Origin: Mycobacterium sp. DL592
GTDB taxonomy: Bacteria; Actinomycetota; Actinomycetes; Mycobacteriales; Mycobacteriaceae
Direction of reading: 5' to 3'
DNA length: 64,000 bases
NCBI RefSeq assembly: GCF_011694515.1
Contig: NZ_CP050192.1
Location: 852,448-916,447, forward strand
Positions 47,635-59,269 of the stretch are shown one piece after another (positions within the stretch are counted from its first letter, which is position 1; each line of letters opens with the position of its first letter). Under the pieces are notes generated by a model. The model saw nothing but the letters and a program-made list of their open reading frames with translations, was not told the origin of the DNA and made no database searches. A program made the position numbers and the translations under genes.

Positions 47635-48270
47635 GTGGCAGCACCGGAGAAGGAGCCCCGCGCACCCCGCGCGCGGATGACGGGCACCGAGCGGCGCCGT
47701 CAGCTGATCGACATCGCCCGGTCGCTGTTTGCCGAGCGCGGCTACGAAGGCACCTCCATCGAGGAGATCGCCCAGCGGGCCAACGTCTCCAAACCGGTGG
47801 TCTACGAACATTTCGGCGGCAAAGAGGGCCTCTACGCGGTGGTCGTCGACCGCGAGATGTCGGCCCTGCTCGACGGGATCACCTCGTCGCTGACCAACAA
47901 CCGCTCCCGGGTGCGCGTCGAACGGGTGGCGCTGGCGTTGCTGACCTACGTCGAGGAGCGCACCGACGGGTTCCGGATCCTGATCCGTGACTCGCCCGCG
48001 GCGATCAGTTCGGGCACCTACTCCAGCCTGCTCAACGACGCCGTCAACCAGGTGTCCTCGATCCTGGCCGGCGATTTCTCCCGCCGCGGGCTGGACCCCG
48101 AACTGGCGCCGCTGTACGCCCAGGCGCTCGTCGGCTCGGTGTCGATGACGGCCCAGTGGTGGCTCGACACCCGTGAACCGAAGAAGGAAGTAGTGGCCGC
48201 GCATCTGGTCAACCTGATGTGGAACGGGCTCACCCACCTCGAGGCCGACCCGCAGCTGGAAGCCGACTAG
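47635..48270 (+). CDS. TetR-family transcriptional regulator (Rv1019-type)
   Basis: A 211-residue regulator. The N-terminal TetR HTH (about 17-65: [47 protein letters not shown]) is clear, followed by an all-helical ligand/dimer domain. Rv1019 in M. tuberculosis is described as an autorepressor co-transcribed with mfd and mazG, and the same order is kept here. The ligand is unknown. GTG 47635 chosen from the -10 spacing. Confidence 0.93.
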   Translation: MAAPEKEPRAPRARMTGTERRRQLIDIARSLFAERGYEGTSIEEIAQRANVSKPVVYEHFGGKEGLYAVVVDREMSALLDGITSSLTNNRSRVRVERVALALLTYVEERTDGFRILIRDSPAAISSGTYSSLLNDAVNQVSSILAGDFSRRGLDPELAPLYAQALVGSVSMTAQWWLDTREPKKEVVAAHLVNLMWNGLTHLEADPQLEAD

Positions 48271-48310
48271 TCGAATCAAGGCCCGCCGCAACGTCTTCGG
48301 CGCGACGGCA

Positions 48311-48316
48311 TAGAAT
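48311..48316 (+). promoter_or_regulatory. -10 hexamer TAGAAT for mfd
   Basis: TAGAAT lies 9 nt before ATG 48326. It would give mfd a promoter of its own in addition to read-through from the tetR gene. Confidence 0.45.
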
Positions 48317-48325
48317 GGTCGCATC

Positions 48326-51300
48326 ATGACCGCACCGGGGCACCAGTATGTCCAGACCCCGATCGCGGGTCTGGTCGAATTGGCGCTCAGCGCGCCGGAC
48401 TTCACCGATTTGGCGCAGCGCGCCGCGGAGCGTCCCGCTGAACTCGCGTTGGTCGGCCCGGCCAGCGCCAAGCTCTACACCGCGTGCGCACTGGCCCGCG
48501 GCGGTCCGTTGCTGGCGGTCACCGCCACCGGCCGTGAGGCCGACGACCTGATTGCCGAGCTGCGCGGGGTGTACGGCGACTCGGCGGCCCTGTTCCCGTC
48601 CTGGGAGACGCTCCCGCACGAACGGCTCTCGCCCGGGGTCGACACCGTCGGCGCCCGGCTGATGCTGCTGCGCCGGCTGGCCCACCCCGACGACGCCCGG
48701 CTGGGCCCGCCGCTGAAGGTGGTGGTGACCACGGTGCGCTCGCTGCTGCAGCCGATGGCCCCGGATGTGGCCGATATCGAACCGGTGGTGCTCAAGGCCG
48801 GAGCCGCCGGGCCGGCGACCTCAGGCAGTGGCGTGGAGCTGGACTTCGACGCCCTGGTGGCGCGCCTGGTCGAGCTGGCCTACACCCGGGTCGACATGGT
48901 CGGCAAGCGCGGCGAGTTCGCCGTCCGCGGCGGCATCCTCGACCTGTTCCCGCCGACCGCCGAGCACCCGGTGCGCGTCGAGTTCTGGGGCGACGAGGTC
49001 AGCGAGATCAGGATGTTCGCGGTGGCCGACCAGCGTTCGATCCCCGAGATCGACGTCGACACCGTGGTCGCGATGCCGTGCCGCGAGCTGCTGCTCACCG
49101 ACGAGGTGCGGGCGCGGGCGGCCAAGCTCGTCGAGGGCCGGCCGCGCGGCGACGACAACCGGGTCAACGGAAGCGTCGGGGACATGCTTGCCAAGCTGGC
49201 CGAGGGTATCTCCGTCGACGGTATGGAGGCATTGGCGCCGGTGCTGCGCCCCGACGAGCTGACCCTGCTCATCGACCATCTGCCCAAGGGCACGCCGCTG
49301 CTGGTGTGCGACCCGGAGAAGGTGCGCACCCGCGGGGCCGACCTGATCAAGACCGGCCGGGAGTTCCTGGAGGCGGCGTGGTCGGTGGCCGCCATCGGCG
49401 GTGATGCGCCCATCGACCTCGAGCAACTGGGCGGCTCGGGATTCCGCGAACTCGCCGAGGTCCGTGCGGCGGCCGCGGCGGGCGGCCATCCGTGGTGGAC
49501 GTTGAGCCAGCTGGCCGACGAGCAGGCGATCGAACTCGACGTGCGGGCCTCGCCGACCGCGCGCGGGCAGCAGAGCAACGTCGACGAGATCTTCGCGATG
49601 CTGCGCGCCCACGTGCTCACCGGCGGGTTCGCCTCCGTCGTCGCACCGGGCACCGGCACCGCGCACCGCGTCGTCGAACAGCTCGCCGAGCGCGACATCC
49701 CGGCTGGGATGCTGGAACCGGGCCAGGCGCCCAAGGCCGGTGTGGTGGGTGTGTTGCGGGGTCCGCTGCACGACGGCATCGTGGTGCCCGGCGCCAACCT
49801 GGTGGTGATCACCGAGACCGATCTGACCGGCAACCGCGTCAACGCCACCGACGGTAAACGGCTGGCGGCCAAGCGCCGCAACACCGTTGACCCGCTGGCG
49901 CTCACCGCAGGCGATCTGGTGGTCCACGATCAGCACGGCATCGGCCGGTTCGTGGAGATGGTGGAGCGCACCGTCGGCGGCGCCCGCCGCGAGTATCTGG
50001 TGCTGGAGTACGCCTCGAGCAAGCGCGGTCAGGCCGCCGACCGGCTCTATGTTCCGATGGACTCCCTCGATCAGCTGTCCCGCTATGTCGGCGGCCAGGA
50101 GCCCAGCCTGAGCAAGCTGGGCGGCAGCGACTGGACCAACACGAAAACCAAGGCGCGCAAGGCGGTTCGCGAGATCGCCAGCGAGCTCGTCGCGCTCTAC
50201 GCCAAGCGGCAGGCCGCGCCCGGGCATGCGTTCGGTCCCGACACTCCGTGGCAGGCCGAGATGGAAGACGCCTTCGGGTTCACCGAGACCATCGACCAGT
50301 TGACCGCCATCCAGGAGGTCAAGAACGATATGGAGAAGCCGGTCCCGATGGACCGGGTGATCTGTGGTGACGTCGGCTACGGCAAGACCGAGATCGCGGT
50401 GCGGGCGGCGTTCAAGGCGGTCCAGGACGGAAAGCAGGTGGCGGTGCTGGTGCCCACCACGCTGCTGGCCGACCAGCATCTGCAGACCTTCACCGAACGG
50501 ATGGCCGGTTTTCCTGTGACGGTCAAAGGACTTTCGCGATTCACCGACCCGGCCGAGTCGCGCAAGGTCATCGAGGGCATGGCCGACGGCAGTGTCGACA
50601 TCGTCATCGGTACCCACCGGCTGCTGCAGACCGCGGTGCGCTGGAAAGACCTCGGCCTGGTGGTGGTCGACGAGGAACAGCGCTTCGGGGTGGAGCACAA
50701 GGAGCACATCAAGAGCCTGCGCACCCACGTCGACGTACTGACCATGAGCGCCACCCCGATTCCGCGAACCCTGGAGATGAGCCTGGCCGGCATCCGCGAG
50801 ATGTCGACGATCCTCACCCCGCCCGAGGAGCGCTACCCGGTGCTCACCTATGTCGGCCGGCACGACGACAAGCAGGTGGCCGCCGCGCTGCGTCGCGAGC
50901 TGCTGCGCGACGGGCAGGCGTTCTACATCCACAACCGGGTCAGCAGCATCGACGCGGCCGCTGCGCGGGTCAAGGAACTGGTGCCCGAGGCGCGGGTGGT
51001 GGTGGCCCACGGCCAGATGCCCGAGGAACAACTCGAGCGCACCGTCGAAGGGTTCTGGAACCGCGAGTTCGACATCCTGGTCTGCACCACCATCGTCGAG
51101 ACCGGCCTGGACATCTCGAACGCGAACACCCTGATCGTCGAGCGCGCCGACACCTTCGGGCTGTCCCAACTGCATCAGCTGCGCGGGCGGGTGGGCCGCA
51201 GCCGTGAGCGTGGCTACGCCTACTTCCTGTACCCCGGGGAGACGCCGCTCACCGAGACGGCCTATGACCGGCTGGCCACTATCGCGCAGAACAACGAACT

Positions 51301-52006
51301 GGGCGCGGGTATGGCAGTTGCATTGAAGGACTTGGAGATTCGCGGCGCGGGCAACGTGCTGGGCGCCGAGCAGTCCGGGCACGTCGCGGGGGTGGGGTTC
51401 GACCTGTACGTGCGGCTGGTGGGCGAGGCCGTCGAGGCCTACCGGGCGGCGGCCGACGGCAAGACGGTGACCACCGCCGAGGAGCCTAAGGATGTCCGGC
51501 TCGACCTGCCGGTGGATGCGAACCTGCCGCCGGAGTACATCGCCAGCGACCGGCTGCGTCTGGAGGCCTACCGCAGGCTGGCCGGCGCTGGTGACGACGC
51601 CGCGGTGGCCGCGGTGGTCGAGGAGTTTGTGGACCGCTACGGCCCGCTGCCCGAGCCCGCCCAGCGGCTGGTGGCCGTCGCGCGGCTGCGGCTGCTGTGC
51701 CGCCAGCACGGGGTCACCGAGGTGGCCGCCACCGGAACCGGTTCTCCGACAACGCTTCGCCTCTCACCGCTGACGCTGCTCGACTCGGCTCAGCTGCGCC
51801 TCAAGCGGGTCTACCCCGGTGCGAACTACCGCGCGACGACCTCGACTGTGCAGGTGCCGATTCCGCGGGCGGGCAGCGGCGTGGGTGCACCGCGCATCCG
51901 CGACCTGGAGTTGGTGCAGATGGTCGCCGACCTGCTGCTCGCCCTCGACGGCCGCCCGCAGGGTGAAGTTGACATCACGACGTTCGCGCCGGCGGCCCAG
52001 CGGTGA
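48326..52006 (+). CDS. mfd: Transcription-repair coupling factor Mfd
   Basis: A 1226-residue DNA translocase that removes stalled RNA polymerase and recruits UvrA. In order: UvrB-homology module (about 40-350), RNA-polymerase interaction domain near 500-580 ([15 protein letters not shown]), RecG-like helicase core with Walker [10 protein letters not shown] (about 680), DEEQ in [10 protein letters not shown], '[13 protein letters not shown]' (motif III), the TRG-like '[22 protein letters not shown]' and a C-terminal inhibitory domain. Length is typical. It overlaps mazG by 4 nt. Confidence 0.97.
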   Translation: MTAPGHQYVQTPIAGLVELALSAPDFTDLAQRAAERPAELALVGPASAKLYTACALARGGPLLAVTATGREADDLIAELRGVYGDSAALFPSWETLPHERLSPGVDTVGARLMLLRRLAHPDDARLGPPLKVVVTTVRSLLQPMAPDVADIEPVVLKAGAAGPATSGSGVELDFDALVARLVELAYTRVDMVGKRGEFAVRGGILDLFPPTAEHPVRVEFWGDEVSEIRMFAVADQRSIPEIDVDTVVAMPCRELLLTDEVRARAAKLVEGRPRGDDNRVNGSVGDMLAKLAEGISVDGMEALAPVLRPDELTLLIDHLPKGTPLLVCDPEKVRTRGADLIKTGREFLEAAWSVAAIGGDAPIDLEQLGGSGFRELAEVRAAAAAGGHPWWTLSQLADEQAIELDVRASPTARGQQSNVDEIFAMLRAHVLTGGFASVVAPGTGTAHRVVEQLAERDIPAGMLEPGQAPKAGVVGVLRGPLHDGIVVPGANLVVITETDLTGNRVNATDGKRLAAKRRNTVDPLALTAGDLVVHDQHGIGRFVEMVERTVGGARREYLVLEYASSKRGQAADRLYVPMDSLDQLSRYVGGQEPSLSKLGGSDWTNTKTKARKAVREIASELVALYAKRQAAPGHAFGPDTPWQAEMEDAFGFTETIDQLTAIQEVKNDMEKPVPMDRVICGDVGYGKTEIAVRAAFKAVQDGKQVAVLVPTTLLADQHLQTFTERMAGFPVTVKGLSRFTDPAESRKVIEGMADGSVDIVIGTHRLLQTAVRWKDLGLVVVDEEQRFGVEHKEHIKSLRTHVDVLTMSATPIPRTLEMSLAGIREMSTILTPPEERYPVLTYVGRHDDKQVAAALRRELLRDGQAFYIHNRVSSIDAAAARVKELVPEARVVVAHGQMPEEQLERTVEGFWNREFDILVCTTIVETGLDISNANTLIVERADTFGLSQLHQLRGRVGRSRERGYAYFLYPGETPLTETAYDRLATIAQNNELGAGMAVALKDLEIRGAGNVLGAEQSGHVAGVGFDLYVRLVGEAVEAYRAAADGKTVTTAEEPKDVRLDLPVDANLPPEYIASDRLRLEAYRRLAGAGDDAAVAAVVEEFVDRYGPLPEPAQRLVAVARLRLLCRQHGVTEVAATGTGSPTTLRLSPLTLLDSAQLRLKRVYPGANYRATTSTVQVPIPRAGSGVGAPRIRDLELVQMVADLLLALDGRPQGEVDITTFAPAAQR

Positions 52007-52917
52007 CCGTCATCCTGGTGGATCCGCGGCGTCCGTCGCTGGTGCCCGTGGAGGCGGTCGAATTGCTTAGCGGGGACGTCCAATACACCGAAGAGCTGCC
52101 GATCAAGGTGCCGTGGTCGCTGCCGTCGGCGCGGCCGGTGCTCACCGGTGAGAACGCCGCGGTGCTGCTGTCCTCGGACCGCGAACACCCGGCCGTGCGG
52201 GCCCGGCTGGCCGCCGGCGAACGGCTGATCGCCGTCGCCGACCCGCAGCGTGGCGAGCGCCTGGTCGATGCGGTGGCGGTGATGGACCGGCTGCGCACCA
52301 CAGGACCGTGGGAGGGCGAGCAGACGCACGACTCGTTGCGCCGCTACCTGCTGGAGGAGACCTACGAGCTGTTCGACGCGGTCCGCGGCGGCAATCTCGA
52401 GGAACTGCGCGACGAACTGGGCGACATCCTGTTGCAGGTGCTGTTCCACGCACGGATCGCCGAAGAGGCCTCCGAGCAAGCCTTTTCGATCGACGACGTG
52501 GCCGATGCGCTGGTGCGCAAGCTCGGCAACCGGGTGCCCGCGGTGCTGGCCGGTGAGTCCATCTCGCTGGAGGACCAGTTGGCACAGTGGGAGCAGCGCA
52601 AGGCCCTGGAGAAGAGTGCCCGCGGATCGTGCGTGGACGACATCCCGACGGCCGCGCCCGCCCTGTTGCTGGCGCAGAAGGTGATCGCCCGGGTGCGCAA
52701 CGCGGGGCTGCCCGCCGATCTGATCCCGCCGGCGGTCACCTCCGTGACGGTGGACGCCGACACCGACGCCGAGAACGAATTGCGCACCGCGGTACTGGAT
52801 TTCATGGACACCGTTCGCGACGTCGAGCGGGCCGTCGCCGCCACCCGCGGTGAGCTCGGCGGCGCGGCCAGTGCGCCCACCGAGGAGCAGTGGCGGGAAC
52901 ACTGGCCGTCGGCCTGA
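52003..52917 (+). CDS. mazG: Nucleoside triphosphate pyrophosphohydrolase MazG
   Basis: A 304-residue NTP pyrophosphohydrolase that cleans the nucleotide pool (notably of oxidised or aberrant dNTPs). The metal-binding pattern is clear: [10 protein letters not shown] followed by [17 protein letters not shown] (about 116-150). An N-terminal segment of about 100 residues precedes the MazG domain, as in the mycobacterial enzyme (325 residues in M. tuberculosis). GTG start inside the mfd stop; co-translation links DNA repair and pool sanitation. Confidence 0.94.
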   Translation: MTVILVDPRRPSLVPVEAVELLSGDVQYTEELPIKVPWSLPSARPVLTGENAAVLLSSDREHPAVRARLAAGERLIAVADPQRGERLVDAVAVMDRLRTTGPWEGEQTHDSLRRYLLEETYELFDAVRGGNLEELRDELGDILLQVLFHARIAEEASEQAFSIDDVADALVRKLGNRVPAVLAGESISLEDQLAQWEQRKALEKSARGSCVDDIPTAAPALLLAQKVIARVRNAGLPADLIPPAVTSVTVDADTDAENELRTAVLDFMDTVRDVERAVAATRGELGGAASAPTEEQWREHWPSA

Positions 52918-52918
52918 C

Positions 52919-54229
52919 TCAGCCCAGCAGCGTCGAACCCCAGTAGTCGCCGTCTCGCAGCCCCGGCGGGACCGCGAAGATCGCACTGCCGTTGTGGGTG
53001 ATGTACTCGTTGAGAGCGTCGTGACGGGCCAGTTCGGTCTGCATCGGGATGAACTGGGTCGCCGGGTTGCGCATGAACGCGATGAAGAAAAGTCCGGCGT
53101 CCAGATGCCCGAATCCGTCGGAGCCGTCAGTGAAGTTGTAGCCGCGGCGCAGGATCTGGATACCACCCAGGTGTTGCTGGGATGCCAGCCGTACGTGGGC
53201 ATTGCGGTCGATCAGCGGCTCGTTCTTGTCGTCGACGATGTCGAAGTTGAGCTCCTCGAACTCCTGCTTGAGCCCGTTGGGCGCACCGCTGCCCTTCTGC
53301 CTGCCGATCACCCGCTCCTGCTCGAGAAGGGTTGTGCGGTCCCATGCTTCGATGCGCATCCGGATCCGGCGGCTCACCATGTAGCTGCCGCCGGTCAGCC
53401 AGTCCGGTCCGTCGCCCTTGGCCACCCACACCTGCTGGTTGAGGACGTCGGTGTCCTCCGCCTTGATGTTGGCGGTTCCGTCCTTGAATCCGAACAGGTT
53501 TCGCGGTGTGGACTGCCCGCGGGTGGTCGACGAGGTGCGGCCGAACCCGAGCTGCGAGTAGCGCACTGCCACCGTGCCGAACCCGACGCGGGCCAGGTTG
53601 CGGATGGCGTGCACGGCGACCTGTGGGTCGTTGGCGCAGGCCTGCACCACGATGTCGCCGCCGCAGCGCGCCGGGTCCATCGTCTCGTTGGGGAACTTCG
53701 GCAGGTTCTCCAGCAGCGCGGGCTTCTGTGCGGCGATGCCGAACCTGTCCTTGCCGTCCTTGAGGAAGAACGATGGCCCGAAGCCGATGGTCAATGTCAG
53801 CTGGGATGCGGGGAGCCCCAGCGCCTCACCGGTATCCGACGGCGGCGCATAGGGATTGAGCCCGATGGCGCCGTCGTGGACGGCCTCGTCGCCGGCGGTC
53901 ATCCGCTCGGCCATGCCGGTCCACTCTTTGAGCATCGCCACCAGGTCGGCTCGCGAGTCGGTGGTGACGTCGAAGGTGGCGAAGTGCATCCGGTCCTGGG
54001 CGGGGGTGACGATGCCGGCCTGGTGCTCACCGCGGAACGGAACCGGTTTGTCCAGTCCGCCGGTGGCGGCGTCGGCGGCTGAGGCCCGCCCGGCCAGCGC
54101 ACCGGCGCCGGCCGCCCCGACCACCGCCGCGGTGACGCCGGCGGCGCCGAACAGCTTGCGCCGGGACAGTCCGGAGCGTTGCGGCGTTTCGGCGGCGGCG
54201 GTGTCAGGGTTACTGGGGAGCGATGACAC
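52919..54229 (-). CDS. efeB: Deferrochelatase/DyP-type peroxidase EfeB
   Basis: A 436-residue exported haem peroxidase. A Tat signal with LSRRKLFGAAG (about 21-31) precedes the Dyp domain; family motif GFKDGTANI (about 250) and the haem-ligand His in DRNAHVRLA (near 345) are seen. EfeB peroxidases oxidise ferrous iron for, or remove iron from haem as part of, the EfeUOB iron system. It is the last gene of efeU-efeO-efeB; its start overlaps the efeO end by 20 nt. The 3' end is 1 bp from convergent mazG. Confidence 0.93.
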   Translation of the reverse strand: MSSLPSNPDTAAAETPQRSGLSRRKLFGAAGVTAAVVGAAGAGALAGRASAADAATGGLDKPVPFRGEHQAGIVTPAQDRMHFATFDVTTDSRADLVAMLKEWTGMAERMTAGDEAVHDGAIGLNPYAPPSDTGEALGLPASQLTLTIGFGPSFFLKDGKDRFGIAAQKPALLENLPKFPNETMDPARCGGDIVVQACANDPQVAVHAIRNLARVGFGTVAVRYSQLGFGRTSSTTRGQSTPRNLFGFKDGTANIKAEDTDVLNQQVWVAKGDGPDWLTGGSYMVSRRIRMRIEAWDRTTLLEQERVIGRQKGSGAPNGLKQEFEELNFDIVDDKNEPLIDRNAHVRLASQQHLGGIQILRRGYNFTDGSDGFGHLDAGLFFIAFMRNPATQFIPMQTELARHDALNEYITHNGSAIFAVPPGLRDGDYWGSTLLG

Positions 54230-55376
54230 CCTGCACCTGACTTACCTCCTTGCCCAGCGCGTCGATGGCGCGGGACAGTTCCTGACGCTGGGGCTCGGTG
54301 ACGGTGTCGAAGAACACGAAACCATCGCCCTTGCGGTACTTGGCCAGCAGCGCCTCGACATCGGAGAAGCCCTTGTCGACGCGCTTGCCCAGTTCGGCGT
54401 CGCGCTCGTCGAGGATCGGGCGCACCGAGGCGACCGCGGTCTGTGAGCCGTCGACGTTGGCCTGGAAGTCCCACAGGTCGGTGTGGCTGAAGATGTCCTC
54501 TTCACCGCTGATCTTGCTCTTGCTGATCTCATCGAGCAGACCCTGTGCGCCACCGGCGATCTGGGTCGAGTCGATGGTCCAGCCCGGTGCCTTGACGCCA
54601 TCGTTGAGTTCCTTGACGTCGGCCACCAGCTGGTCGGCGACGGCGTTGGTGTCGGGTTGCAGGCCGCTGACCCACAGGTCCTTCTCCAGGCGGTGGAAAC
54701 CGGTCCACTTCTGGCCGGGCGCCAGGTCGGCCTCGCGCAGGTCGATGCGGGGGTCCAGATCGTCCGGGAACGACTCGGCCACCGGCTCGATGCGCTCGTA
54801 GTAGGTGCGCGTGGTGGGGTAGAGCGACTTGGCCTTGGCGACGTCGCCGGCCTTGATCGCCGCGGCGAACGCCTCGGTGGCCGGAACCAGGGCCTCGGTC
54901 TGGCTGGTCACGTAACGCTTGTAGCTGTCGGAGGCTTCCTTGAACTTGCCTTCGGTGTCGACCTGCACCGCGTTGCCGGTGACCTTGAAATCGCCGCGGA
55001 TGCCGTCGCCGATCATGCCGGGCTTGCAGGCGGTCTGGTAGGTGCCGGGCTGGCCGAGCTGGACGACGAGCTTGCGCTGCAGGCCGGGGGAGATGTTCTC
55101 CACTTCACCCATCACCCGCTCGCCCTCGCCGTAGACGTAGAACTCGGTGACCTTGGTGCCGTTGTTGGTGATCACGAAGGTGCTCGGACCCGTGGTGGCC
55201 TCGGTGCCCGACAGGGTGCACGCGGTGTCGGAGGCGTCGACGGTGATCTGCTTGGCCGTGGAGCCGGAATCGGCGGGGGTCGATTCCTTGGCGGTGCAGC
55301 CGGCCAGCGACACACCGGCGAGGATCGCTGCAGTCACGGCGAGGCCGGACTTGGAGGGGACGACGGACAGGATCAC
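54210..55376 (-). CDS. efeO: Iron-uptake lipoprotein EfeO
   Basis: A 388-residue periplasmic lipoprotein (lipobox SLAGC, Cys27). An N-terminal cupredoxin-like domain (about 45-140) is followed by an imelysin/peptidase M75-like domain (about 150-385) with the metal-binding HxxE motif in GFHRLEKDLW. It carries iron to the EfeU permease. GTG 55376 starts within the last codons of efeU (4-nt overlap), with AAAGG 8 nt upstream. All three efe genes overlap their neighbours, so the operon is tightly coupled. Confidence 0.93.
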   Translation of the reverse strand: MILSVVPSKSGLAVTAAILAGVSLAGCTAKESTPADSGSTAKQITVDASDTACTLSGTEATTGPSTFVITNNGTKVTEFYVYGEGERVMGEVENISPGLQRKLVVQLGQPGTYQTACKPGMIGDGIRGDFKVTGNAVQVDTEGKFKEASDSYKRYVTSQTEALVPATEAFAAAIKAGDVAKAKSLYPTTRTYYERIEPVAESFPDDLDPRIDLREADLAPGQKWTGFHRLEKDLWVSGLQPDTNAVADQLVADVKELNDGVKAPGWTIDSTQIAGGAQGLLDEISKSKISGEEDIFSHTDLWDFQANVDGSQTAVASVRPILDERDAELGKRVDKGFSDVEALLAKYRKGDGFVFFDTVTEPQRQELSRAIDALGKEVSQVQGVIAPQ

Positions 55377-56293
55377 GAAGCGGACCTTTCGGGTTGGTGA
55401 GGGGTTTGCTCTGACGGGTCGGAGCTGGGGGAGTTCTGGGCCGGGGCCGCCGGGGTGACGGTCGTGGGACGCAGGAACACGGTCAGGACGAGTGCCAGAT
55501 AGGCGACCCAGGCGATGAGCTGCAGCACGGTCGGGGTGGGGGTGATGTTGAAGACGCCCTGGATGATTTCGCCGTACCAGGACGACCAGTTGAACCAGGA
55601 CGTGATGTCGAAGGCCTTGGCGCCAAGACCGGGCAGCCAGCCGACGGTCTGCAACGCCCCGACGCCGTAGGACAGGATGCCGGCCGCGACGACGATCAGG
55701 AATGCGCCGGTGTATTTGAAGAACTTGGCCAGGTTGATCCGGACCGCGCCCGCGTACATGCCGAAGGCGATCGCGGCTGCGGCGGCGACGCCGACGAGCA
55801 GGCCCAGCAGCGGCCACGCGGTTTCGGCCTCGGCGTAGCCGACCATGAACAGCGCGGTTTCGAAGCCCTCTCGGCCGACGGCGAGAAAGGCCAGCATGAA
55901 GACCGCGGCTGCCCCGGTTTCCAGGGCGCGTGACATTCCGGCCCGCAGTTCACCGGACAACCCGGCGGAGGCCTTGCGCATCCACAGCACCATCGAGGTG
56001 ACGATGGCGACGGCCACCAGGGACGCGACGCCGGCGATCGCCTCAGCGGCCAGGTCCTTGATCGTGTAGGTGCCGTATTGGATCACCAGGAACACCCCGA
56101 CGGTCATCGCGACGGCGGCGGCCACCCCCAGCCACACCCATTTGAGAGCGTCCCGGCGTTGCGATTTCACCAGGAACGCCACCAGGACCATCACCACGAT
56201 TCCGGCCTCGAGGCCTTCGCGGAGGCCGATCAGGCCGCTGCCGAACAGTTGCGCGGGAACCGTCGGGGCCGCGGCGGCGAATGACGTGTTCAT
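55373..56293 (-). CDS. efeU: Iron permease EfeU (FTR1 family)
   Basis: A 306-residue inner-membrane permease with about seven membrane helices. Both Fe-binding REXXE motifs are present: REGLEA (about 25-30, helix 1) and REGFET (about 144-149, helix 4). The C-terminus is Pro/Ser-rich and cytoplasmic. First gene of the efe operon. ATG 56293 has GAGGA about 8 nt upstream. Two IdeR-box-like sequences sit 29 and 49 bp upstream, so iron repression is expected. The operon is inserted between mazG and lpqU compared with M. tuberculosis. Confidence 0.94.
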   Translation of the reverse strand: MNTSFAAAAPTVPAQLFGSGLIGLREGLEAGIVVMVLVAFLVKSQRRDALKWVWLGVAAAVAMTVGVFLVIQYGTYTIKDLAAEAIAGVASLVAVAIVTSMVLWMRKASAGLSGELRAGMSRALETGAAAVFMLAFLAVGREGFETALFMVGYAEAETAWPLLGLLVGVAAAAAIAFGMYAGAVRINLAKFFKYTGAFLIVVAAGILSYGVGALQTVGWLPGLGAKAFDITSWFNWSSWYGEIIQGVFNITPTPTVLQLIAWVAYLALVLTVFLRPTTVTPAAPAQNSPSSDPSEQTPHQPERSAS

Positions 56294-56321
56294 CGGCAGG
56301 TCCTCATGACTTTCTGATTGG

Positions 56322-56340
56322 GCAGCTAAGGCTTACCAAA
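56322..56340. promoter_or_regulatory. IdeR-like iron box 1 upstream of efeU
   Basis: GCAGCTAAGGCTTACCAAA matches the right arm of the 19-bp IdeR consensus (GGCTWACCTWA) well and the left arm partly. Confidence 0.5.
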
Positions 56341-56341
56341 T

Positions 56342-56360
56342 GAAGGCTCGGCTTACCTTA
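56342..56360. promoter_or_regulatory. IdeR-like iron box 2 upstream of efeU
   Basis: GAAGGCTCGGCTTACCTTA contains a full right arm GGCTTACCTTA and an AGG in the left arm. It lies 20 bp, about two helical turns, from box 1, typical of tandem IdeR sites. Confidence 0.55.
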
Positions 56361-56370
56361 GCAGGTGGGT

Positions 56371-56385
56371 GGTAAGCAAGTTACC
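56371..56385. promoter_or_regulatory. Palindrome GGTAA-GCAAG-TTACC upstream of lpqU
   Basis: Perfect 5-bp arms with a 5-nt spacer, wider than an IdeR core. A possible third regulator site shared by efeU and lpqU. Confidence 0.35.
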
Positions 56386-56469
56386 GCTGCGATCTTTGGC
56401 TTTGCTAGGGACCAACGGCCCTAAACCCGTGGGACGATGTGGGAGCTGGAAATCGGTTCGAGGAGTTCT

Positions 56470-57198
56470 GTGTCGTCATCGCGTTGGGTGCGGGCTGGCG
56501 TCGTCGTCGCGACAGCCGCGCTGTTGCTTGCCGCGAGCTGTTCGTGGCAGCTGGGCACCCCCATCCCCGAGGGGGTACCGCCGCCCGCCGGCGATCCGGT
56601 GCCCGCGATCGATACCCACGCCAAGGGCAGGCCCGCCGACCAGCTGCACCAGTGGGCTGCCGAGCGGGCCCCGGCTCTCGGCATCCCGATCCAGGCCCTG
56701 GAGGCCTACGCCTACGCCGCGCGGGTGGCCGAGGTGGAGAACCCGAACTGTCATCTGGCGTGGACGACGCTGGCCGGTATCGGGATGGTGGAAAGCCACC
56801 ACGGCACTTACCACGGCGCGACGATCGCCCCCAACGGCGACGTCAGCCCGCCGATCCGCGGAGTGCGACTCGATGGCACCAACGGCAACCTCGAGATCGT
56901 CGACTCCGAGGAGACGATGGACGGCGACCCGGTGTACGCCAGGGCCATGGGCCCCATGCAGTTCATCCCCGAAACCTGGCGGCTCTACGGCGTCGACGCC
57001 AACAACGACGGGGTGATCAGCCCGGACAACTTCGACGACGCCGCGCTCTCAGCGGCCGGCTACCTCTGCTTCCGCGGGAAAGACCTGGCCACGCCCCGCG
57101 GCTGGATGAATGCCCTGCACGCCTACAACCACTCCGACCAGTACGCCCGCACCGTGCGGGACTGGGCGACGGCCTACGCGCAAGGACACCCGCTCTAA
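56470..57198 (+). CDS. lpqU: Lipoprotein LpqU, lytic transglycosylase-like (Rv1022-type)
   Basis: A 242-residue exported lipoprotein (LAASC, Cys24) with a membrane-bound lytic transglycosylase (SLT_2-like) domain. The catalytic Glu is in GMVESHHGTYHG (about residue 102), followed by 'AMGPMQFIPETWRLYG' and 'NNDGVISPDNFDDAALSAAGYLC'. It would cleave peptidoglycan glycan strands. GTG 56470 has GAGGAG 6 nt upstream, better than ATG 56437. It precedes eno as in M. tuberculosis. Confidence 0.92.
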   Translation: MSSSRWVRAGVVVATAALLLAASCSWQLGTPIPEGVPPPAGDPVPAIDTHAKGRPADQLHQWAAERAPALGIPIQALEAYAYAARVAEVENPNCHLAWTTLAGIGMVESHHGTYHGATIAPNGDVSPPIRGVRLDGTNGNLEIVDSEETMDGDPVYARAMGPMQFIPETWRLYGVDANNDGVISPDNFDDAALSAAGYLCFRGKDLATPRGWMNALHAYNHSDQYARTVRDWATAYAQGHPL

Positions 57199-57223
57199 CA
57201 CGGCTTCCGGTTCACCGACCATC

Positions 57224-58591
<1,368 letters not shown>

Positions 58592-58606
58592 GACTCGAAA
58601 GAGACT

Positions 58607-59269
58607 GTGGCGGAAAGCAAGCGGCCTGACCCGAAGCGACGCTCCCCGGCCTCTCGGCCGGGGGCGTCGAGTCGGCCCCGCCCTCGCACCACCTCCGCCG
58701 CCAAGCGTGAGCCGCGGCCGCAGCAGGCCGAGCCCACCGCGCACAGTGTCACCGAGCCGATGCGTCGTGCGATCGCCGCGTCAACCGAGCAACGCAACGA
58801 ACAGCGGCTGGGTTTCACCGCCCGCCGGGCCGCGATCCTGGCCGCGGTGGTGTGCGTGCTGACACTGACGATCGCCGGGCCGGTGCGCACCTATTTCGCC
58901 CAGCGCACCGAGATGAAGCAGCTCGCTGCCACCGAGGCCATGCTGCGTCAGCAGATCTCCGAGCTGGAGTCGCAGAAGCAGAAGCTGGCCGACCCGGTGT
59001 ACATCGCCGCCCAGGCCCGCGAGCGGCTGGGTTTCGTGATGCCAGGCGACATTCCGTACCAGGTTCAGTTGCCGGCGGGAGCGGTGCCGGCCCCGGGGGC
59101 GGCACCGCAGACTGAGGCCGTGCGCAGTAACGACCCCTGGTATACCGCGTTGTGGCACACCATTGCCGATGCGCCGCACGGGCCGCCGCCCGCGCCCGTC
59201 GCGCCCACCGATCCGAACCTTCCGCCGCCGCCTCCGCCGGAGCCGGTCCCGGTGCCTCCCGGTGGTTGA
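58607..59269 (+). CDS. ftsB: Cell-division protein FtsB (DivIC family)
   Basis: A 220-residue bitopic membrane protein of the divisome (FtsQLB). Basic, Pro-rich cytoplasmic N-terminus (1-60), one membrane helix (about 75-95: AAILAAVVCVLTLTIAGPV), then a coiled coil 'MKQLAATEAMLRQQISELESQKQKLADP' and the family motif 'AARERLGFVMPGD'-like segment (ARERLGFVMPGD). It ends with a Pro-rich tail. GTG start at 58607, 15 nt after eno. Orthologue of Rv1024 (228 residues). Confidence 0.93.
   Translation: MAESKRPDPKRRSPASRPGASSRPRPRTTSAAKREPRPQQAEPTAHSVTEPMRRAIAASTEQRNEQRLGFTARRAAILAAVVCVLTLTIAGPVRTYFAQRTEMKQLAATEAMLRQQISELESQKQKLADPVYIAAQARERLGFVMPGDIPYQVQLPAGAVPAPGAAPQTEAVRSNDPWYTALWHTIADAPHGPPPAPVAPTDPNLPPPPPPEPVPVPPGG

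Noticed and set aside
47494..48471. Upstream extension of glmU
   Set aside because: Runs through the tRNA-Gln gene and antisense of tetR; GTG 47493 has a good SD.
48821..51709. 962-residue minus-strand open frame
   Set aside because: Mirror of mfd coding bias; His/Asp/Gly-rich composition and no recognisable domain.
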